This document shows positions 60,334 to 64,000 of a stretch of DNA of 64,000 nucleotides, in pieces. Origin of the DNA: Natronorubrum texcoconense (GTDB lineage Archaea; Halobacteriota; Halobacteria; Halobacteriales; Natrialbaceae). Every line of letters starts with the position of its first letter. Within the stretch, counting starts at the first letter, position 1. The DNA is taken from positions 310,001 to 374,000 of the forward strand of contig NZ_FNFE01000002.1 in assembly GCF_900100335.1 (NCBI RefSeq), given 5' to 3'. The notes beneath the pieces were generated by a model. The model was not told where the DNA came from and searched no databases. It saw only the letters and a list, made by a program, of their open reading frames with translations. The position numbers and the translations under genes are program-made.

Positions 60334-61093
60334 GGGAGATCAACAGTTCGAGAGGGAGTACGCCGACCTCGGCGCGACCACCCAGAACGCGATGGATATC
60401 GCGGAGACGAGCATGGACATCGTCCGACAGTTCGTCCCCGACGAGACGCTGGCCGACCGAATTCGGCAGAAATCGGTTCACTCGATGGGCGACATCGAGT
60501 TCCAGCACCTGATCGAATTTTCGGGAAGCGACGAGCTCGGCGACGACGAGGACGCCCCAGTTCGCGCCGGTGCGCGGGCCGTCCTCAAGGAGGCAATCAT
60601 CGTCACCGACATCACGATGTCCAAGGCCGGCATCACCGGCCGCGGCCACAACTGCGAGAAGCGCAAGGCGATCGGCAACGGGGCCGAACTGGCGAAGGAG
60701 ACGGGGATGACCCGAACCGCGGCTTCGGTGCTCGAGTTGGACAAACAGGGCGTCTACGACGGTGCTATTGCGACGATCGGAAACGCCCCCACGGCCGCGT
60801 TCGCGCTCGCGGACTGCATCGAGAACGGTACCAGGCCCGCGGTCATCGTCGCGACGCCGGTCGGCTTCGTCAAGGCCGAGGAGAGCCGCCAACGCATCCG
60901 CGAGGTCAGCGAGGAGTACGATATCCCGGCGATTACGAACGTCGGCCGCCGCGGCGGGAGCGGGCTGGCGGCCGCGCTGACGAACGAACTGATCCACGTG
61001 GCGAAGGACGTGCGAACGGACGGGCTCGAGTTGGATATCACGGCCGACGAGCGGGCCGCACAGGCCACCAGAGATTCCGAGGAGGGCGAATGA
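60326..61093 (+). CDS. cbiC: Precorrin-8X methylmutase
   Basis: 255 residues. The enzyme shifts a methyl group from C-11 to C-12 to give hydrogenobyrinic or cobyrinic acid. The active-site region includes RQKSVHSMGDIEFQHLIEFS with the catalytic His; VTDITMSKAGITG and GNAPTAAFALADCIENGTRP follow, and ATPVGFVKAEESRQRI and PAITNVGRRGGSGLAAALTN close it. These are all well conserved in CobH/CbiC. It begins inside the end of cobN (8-nt overlap) and ends in a 4-nt overlap with the next gene. Normal length plus an acidic tail. Confidence 0.92.
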   Translation: MTEGDQQFEREYADLGATTQNAMDIAETSMDIVRQFVPDETLADRIRQKSVHSMGDIEFQHLIEFSGSDELGDDEDAPVRAGARAVLKEAIIVTDITMSKAGITGRGHNCEKRKAIGNGAELAKETGMTRTAASVLELDKQGVYDGAIATIGNAPTAAFALADCIENGTRPAVIVATPVGFVKAEESRQRIREVSEEYDIPAITNVGRRGGSGLAAALTNELIHVAKDVRTDGLELDITADERAAQATRDSEEGE

Positions 61094-61884
61094 GCGGCGA
61101 GTACGACCTCGACGCCGGCCCGGATCCCGCGACGTTCGCCGCGGCAGCGGCGGAGCCGGATATCGACGAAGAAGCGGACGACCCCGTTTACGCCGTCGGC
61201 GTCGGCCCGGGCAATCAGGAGTACCTCACGCCCCGTGGCCGGCGGGCGATCGAGGAAGCGGACGTCGTCGTCGGCTTCACGACCGTCGTGGAGTTCGTCG
61301 AGGATCTCACCGACGCCGACCTGCTGACCTGTGGCTACGAGGACGAAGCCGAGGCGCTCGAGGAATTCGGCGAACGCGTCGCGGCCGGCGAGCCAGGCAC
61401 TGCCGTCGCGATGGGCGACCCGAATCACTCGGGCTACCAGTTCGTCGGGAAGGTACAAGATACTATTCAGCGACAGGATTCCGAAATACCCGTTCGCGTC
61501 ATTCCTGGCATCTCATCGCTCCAGATGGCTGCGAGTCGTGCCCGGACACCGATGGAAGACACCGAGTTCGTCACGCTGCACAAAAGTGGCGACCTCGAGG
61601 CCGACATGGATCGTCTCGCCACCGCGGTCGCAGTCGAAGAGCGACACGCGCTCGTACTCCCGCGGCCGTACGATCGAATGCCCGGCGATCTCGCCCAGTT
61701 TCTGCTCGAGGAAGGGGCTGCGCCGGATATCGAGGCGCTGGTGCTCGAAAAACTAACGCACGACGACGAGCAGATTCACCGCTTCACGCTGTCCGAGTTG
61801 GCCGAACACGCCGGCGGAAGCGGGACGGAGGACACGCCGTTCTCGGATCTGGTCGTGCTTGCGGTCAGACAGCCCGTGTCGTAA
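61090..61884 (+). CDS. cbiE: Precorrin-6Y / cobalt-precorrin-7 (C5)-methyltransferase
   Basis: 264 residues. It is an SAM-dependent tetrapyrrole methylase acting at C-5 of the corrin ring. The N-terminus PVYAVGVGPGNQEYLTPRGR has the VGxGPG motif, EEADVVVGFTTVVEF follows; AMGDPNHSGYQFV is the second SAM-binding block and VIPGISSLQMAASRARTPME the third. Its first 30 residues are a disordered extension. ATGA overlap with cbiC indicates a cobN-cbiC-cbiE operon. The length is slightly over that of CbiE alone and lacks the CbiT domain. Confidence 0.88.
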   Translation: MSGEYDLDAGPDPATFAAAAAEPDIDEEADDPVYAVGVGPGNQEYLTPRGRRAIEEADVVVGFTTVVEFVEDLTDADLLTCGYEDEAEALEEFGERVAAGEPGTAVAMGDPNHSGYQFVGKVQDTIQRQDSEIPVRVIPGISSLQMAASRARTPMEDTEFVTLHKSGDLEADMDRLATAVAVEERHALVLPRPYDRMPGDLAQFLLEEGAAPDIEALVLEKLTHDDEQIHRFTLSELAEHAGGSGTEDTPFSDLVVLAVRQPVS

Positions 61885-61988
61885 ACGGACTCGAGTCGCG
61901 TTTGGACGGCCGCCTCGTCGTCCCGTAACTTTTCGAGAACGCGTATCGTGGTGCTCGAAGAAATCGTGTGGGCGCGTGACAGAACGAA

Positions 61989-62669
61989 CTACTCGGGCAC
62001 GTCGCCGACCATGATGTACTTCTCGTAATTCGGCTCCTGTCCCCAGAGCGCAGACTCCGCCAGGGGGTCGTACTCGACGTTCTCGAGTCCCTGCTCTCTG
62101 AGGAACGCCGCCAGCTCTTCGGGCGGCCGACCGTCGTACAGCGGCAGGTCGTCGTGGATCTCCTCGTAGCCCTCGAACGTCTCGTCGAAGTCCCAGTGCC
62201 CCTCGATTAGGACGAGACGACCGCCGGGATGGACGACGCGCTGCCACTCGTCGATCGCGTTCTCCGGGGTCGGCAGCGTCCAGATGAGGTGGCGCGCAGT
62301 CACCAGGTCATAGGTGTCCTCGCGCTGTGCCAAGTTCTCCGCGTCGCCGCGCTGAAACTCGGCGGACAGTTCCGACCGCTCGACCTTCGTTCGCGCCTGC
62401 TCAAGCATTTCCGGCGCGAAGTCGACGCCCGTGACGTCGTGGCCGAGCTCCGCTAACAGCAGCGAGATCACGCCGGTGCCACAGCCGACGTCGAGGATCT
62501 GCTGTGGGGGATCGCCCGTCCACGGACGCAGCACCGACAGCCACGCCTCGCGTTGTTCCTCGCTGTGAATGCCGTGTTGGCTGTCGTCGTCGAACGACTC
62601 GGCGCGGCCGTCCCAGTACTGCTTGACGGTCGCCTTGACCTCCTCGTCGGACTGGGTCGGCTGAGTCAT
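61989..62669 (-). CDS. Class I SAM-dependent methyltransferase
   Basis: 226 residues, MTQPTQSDEEVKATVKQYWD. The SAM site ILDVGCGTGVISLLLAELGH has the glycine-rich motif I, and DVTGVDFAPEMLEQARTKVE the acidic loop after strand 2. Motif III/IV is AENLAQREDTYDLVTARHLI and LVLIEGHWDFD. The C-terminal part ESALWGQEPNYEKYIMVGDV is variable. The methyl acceptor cannot be told; methyltransferase type 11-like small-molecule enzymes fit best. It lies on the other strand beyond cbiE and is not part of that operon. No cobalamin-specific motif. Confidence 0.82.
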   Translation of the reverse strand: MTQPTQSDEEVKATVKQYWDGRAESFDDDSQHGIHSEEQREAWLSVLRPWTGDPPQQILDVGCGTGVISLLLAELGHDVTGVDFAPEMLEQARTKVERSELSAEFQRGDAENLAQREDTYDLVTARHLIWTLPTPENAIDEWQRVVHPGGRLVLIEGHWDFDETFEGYEEIHDDLPLYDGRPPEELAAFLREQGLENVEYDPLAESALWGQEPNYEKYIMVGDVPE

Positions 62670-62972
62670 CGTTCACCCTCGCTACTTCGGTTGGTGTACT
62701 GTGCCGACAGACCGTGTTCGAACGGCTCGTGTGGGACAGTTCGAATTCGCGTCTCCGTTCCGGATACTCGCCGACTCGAGTCGTGTGGTGATTGCATGGG
62801 TGTAGTCGACTGGTCGTTCCCGTTCGCGGTGGGGCGATACCCAGTCACGAATCAGTAATATATCCAACTATGAGAGTATTACAAATAAATCTGCCTCTAT
62901 GTATCCGTGCTAAGTGAGGTTAGGGAACGATACGTGCGGAAAAATACAGCGACGGACGTCGGCCGAAATCCG
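62670..62972. other. Gene-free gap with an AT-rich patch
   Basis: About 300 bases. The part at about 62855-62910 is unusually AT-rich (aatatatccaactatgag, then tattacaaataaatc) and includes a 15-codon micro-frame that I do not believe. It could hold the promoter of the methyltransferase gene or of an unseen RNA. Nothing else is recognised. Confidence 0.5.
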
Positions 62973-63137
62973 TCACTCGTCCTGCTCGTGCTCTCGCAGT
63001 ACCGACGACAGGGTGTTCGAAACCTCCTCGAGCGCGACGGCGTTCGTCTTGCGGAGGTCTCCCTGCTGTGCGTCGCCGAGGTGTCGCAGTGCTTCTCGGA
63101 GGTGATGTTCGGTCTCGTGTTCGGTTTCGTCGGGCAT
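62973..63137 (-). CDS. 54-residue acidic helical protein
   Basis: Start ATG at 63137: MPDETEHETEHHLREALRHL then GDAQQGDLRKTNAVALEEVS and NTLSSVLREHEQDE, stop at 62973. The composition (Glu, His, Asp; leucine spacing) suggests one or two amphipathic helices. No metal or catalytic motif. It is too short for most automatic calls, but the frame has clean ends and haloarchaeal codon use. It lies between the methyltransferase and the DUF1802 gene. Function unknown. Confidence 0.5.
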   Translation of the reverse strand: MPDETEHETEHHLREALRHLGDAQQGDLRKTNAVALEEVSNTLSSVLREHEQDE

Positions 63138-63275
63138 GGGAGGGAGACGGTCGTAACCGACTCGAGTACTTACGTTCGTCGGCGGACCCCACTCTCATAC
63201 GGATTGCTGTGAGTCATTTCGGTGCAACCGCAGGATGGTCGCGGTTACACCGGTAAATCGTTACAGCAGACCGTA

Positions 63276-63830
63276 TCACTCGAGGGCGTCCCGAACCGCC
63301 GCCCGACGCTCGGCGAACGTCGGATCGTCGAGGACCGGCGTCGTCGACTCGAGACCGATCTCGACGTCGTCTGCGAGGTCGATCCACGCGCGACAGCCCC
63401 GATAGCTTCCCCGTTCTTCGATAATCCGGGGCGAGTCGAGTTCGCTCACTCGAAGTAACAGCACGCGCAGGTCGCCGTCCGGATCGTACTTGTCGCGCAG
63501 TCCCTCGGGGGTGTAGACATAGTGTCGGGCGAGGGACGCGAGGTCGTCGCTCGAGACGGTGTACTCCCCGCGGACGTCAGCGACAGCACGGATCGGCACC
63601 CCCTCTTCCGGCTTGGCACTGGCTCGGTAGTAGTAGTCCTCGTACCGGGGTTGATAGCGATCCGGTTCCTGATGGGTGTACGCGGGATAGAGCACGAACG
63701 GACCGTCGATCGTGCCCGGATCGAGCGTGGGGTGTCGAACGAGGACCGTCTGAGTGCCCTCGAGTACGGCGTTGACCACCCCGGCACGCTCTTTTAGTGC
63801 GGGTATCGCCGCCGTCTTGGCTTCGCTCAT
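63276..63830 (-). CDS. DUF1802 family protein
   Basis: 184 residues. The N-terminus ALKERAGVVNAVLEGTQTVL, VRHPTLDPGTIDGPFVLYPA, then YTHQEPDRYQPRYEDYYYRA, is the DUF1802 signature, a small beta-rich domain of unknown function widespread in archaea and bacteria. The remaining part (DLASLARHYVYTPEGLRDKY, GDLRVLLLRVSELDSP) completes it. It stands just before the divergent cobyrinate synthase gene. No link to cobalamin is evident. Ordinary length. Confidence 0.8.
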   Translation of the reverse strand: MSEAKTAAIPALKERAGVVNAVLEGTQTVLVRHPTLDPGTIDGPFVLYPAYTHQEPDRYQPRYEDYYYRASAKPEEGVPIRAVADVRGEYTVSSDDLASLARHYVYTPEGLRDKYDPDGDLRVLLLRVSELDSPRIIEERGSYRGCRAWIDLADDVEIGLESTTPVLDDPTFAERRAAVRDALE

Positions 63831-63935
63831 TGGTCTCGCTCGACCGAACGCAGACGAGTCCCAATTCGGTTTCGGTTACTCGAGATCACCGTCCCTACCG
63901 ACGCATTCAAGTTCAGTTGTGCGAACGCAACCACA

Positions 63936-64000
63936 ATGATAAACGGATTCGTCCTCGGCGGCGTCAGCTCCGGCGTCGGGAAGACGGTCGCGACGCTGTC
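63936..64000 (+). CDS. cbiA: Cobyrinate a,c-diamide synthase (partial)
   Basis: Only the first 21 codons are in the window: MINGFVLGGVSSGVGKTVATL. The P-loop G-G-V-S-S-G-V-G-K-T is the N-terminal signature of CobB/CbiA, which amidates the a and c side chains of the corrin using glutamine and ATP. The gene runs off the right edge. It continues the cobalamin theme of the region, on the same strand as cobN-cbiC-cbiE but separated from it by 2 kb of minus-strand genes. The Mg-binding and glutaminase parts are outside the window. Confidence 0.8.
   Translation, partial: MINGFVLGGVSSGVGKTVATL

Noticed and set aside
62855-62910. AT-rich patch as a replication origin
   Set aside because: No orc1/cdc6 gene or repeated ORB-like motifs are nearby; AT-rich promoters are enough to explain it.
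1-64000. CRISPR array or cas genes
   Set aside because: No evenly spaced direct repeats of 25-40 bases with unique spacers were seen, and no Cas-like protein.

Overview
The window is chromosomal DNA of a halophilic archaeon (class Halobacteria). The evidence is the very high GC content with frequent CTCGAG words, strongly acidic proteins, many leaderless genes with a TATA box about 26 nt before the start codon, ether-lipid genes (phosphomevalonate decarboxylase, a UbiA-type digeranylgeranylglyceryl phosphate synthase), archaeal FEN1 and RNase P Rpp21, an archaeal 7S (SRP) RNA and a tRNA-Arg without encoded CCA. A natrialbean lineage (Natrinema/Haloterrigena-like) is plausible but not shown by the sequence.

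Layout. 1-6.5 kb: partial HTH gene, membrane protein, GNAT, an intergenic array of seven 3-nt-loop hairpins, FEN1, MvaD, a coiled-coil protein and a TIM-barrel isomerase-like protein. 6.5-19 kb: a stress island with eleven universal stress protein (USP) genes (one frameshifted, one a tandem two-domain form), a PEGLP-type Ca2+-like P-type ATPase, an FMN split-barrel protein, an SDR, a thiolase remnant and a four-CBS protein ending in what looks like a ribosome-hibernation (HPF) domain. This parts list resembles the mycobacterial DosR dormancy regulon. 19-24.6 kb: endonuclease III, DUF2797, a FilR1-type regulator, an AhpD-like protein and small accessory proteins. 24.6-32.5 kb: a surface or lipid cluster in which a PAP2/Aur1-like membrane protein and a 602-residue substrate-binding lipoprotein occur as a duplicated pair, flanked by two GT4 glycosyltransferases, with no ABC permease or ATPase. 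Both copies carry nearly the same 15-nt promoter block.

32.6-38.4 kb: RNase P Rpp21, YhbY, MscS, a lipoprotein, SRP RNA, DUF2270 and a TrkA-type K+ channel. 38.7-49.5 kb: MaoC hydratase, aminotransferase, a chorismate-lyase-like protein next to a PaaK-like CoA ligase, GNAT, tRNA-Arg(UCG) with an integration scar, UbiA, a RAD55/KaiC-like ATPase, a CoA-binding protein and an isoprenoid-synthase-fold protein. 49.6-54.1 kb: cysteine synthase, DUF5798, alpha/beta hydrolase, NCS2 permease and a 46-residue zinc ribbon. 54.1-64 kb: cobalamin genes (fused ChlI/ChlD-type chelatase subunit, divergent cobN-cbiC-cbiE with overlapping ends, and the start of cobyrinate a,c-diamide synthase), interrupted by a methyltransferase, a 54-residue protein and DUF1802.

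The three strongest leads are the USP/dormancy-like island, the duplicated PAP2 plus orphan substrate-binding lipoprotein module, and the hairpin array with its dispersed companion repeat. Functions are inferred from sequence read by eye; no database search was run.
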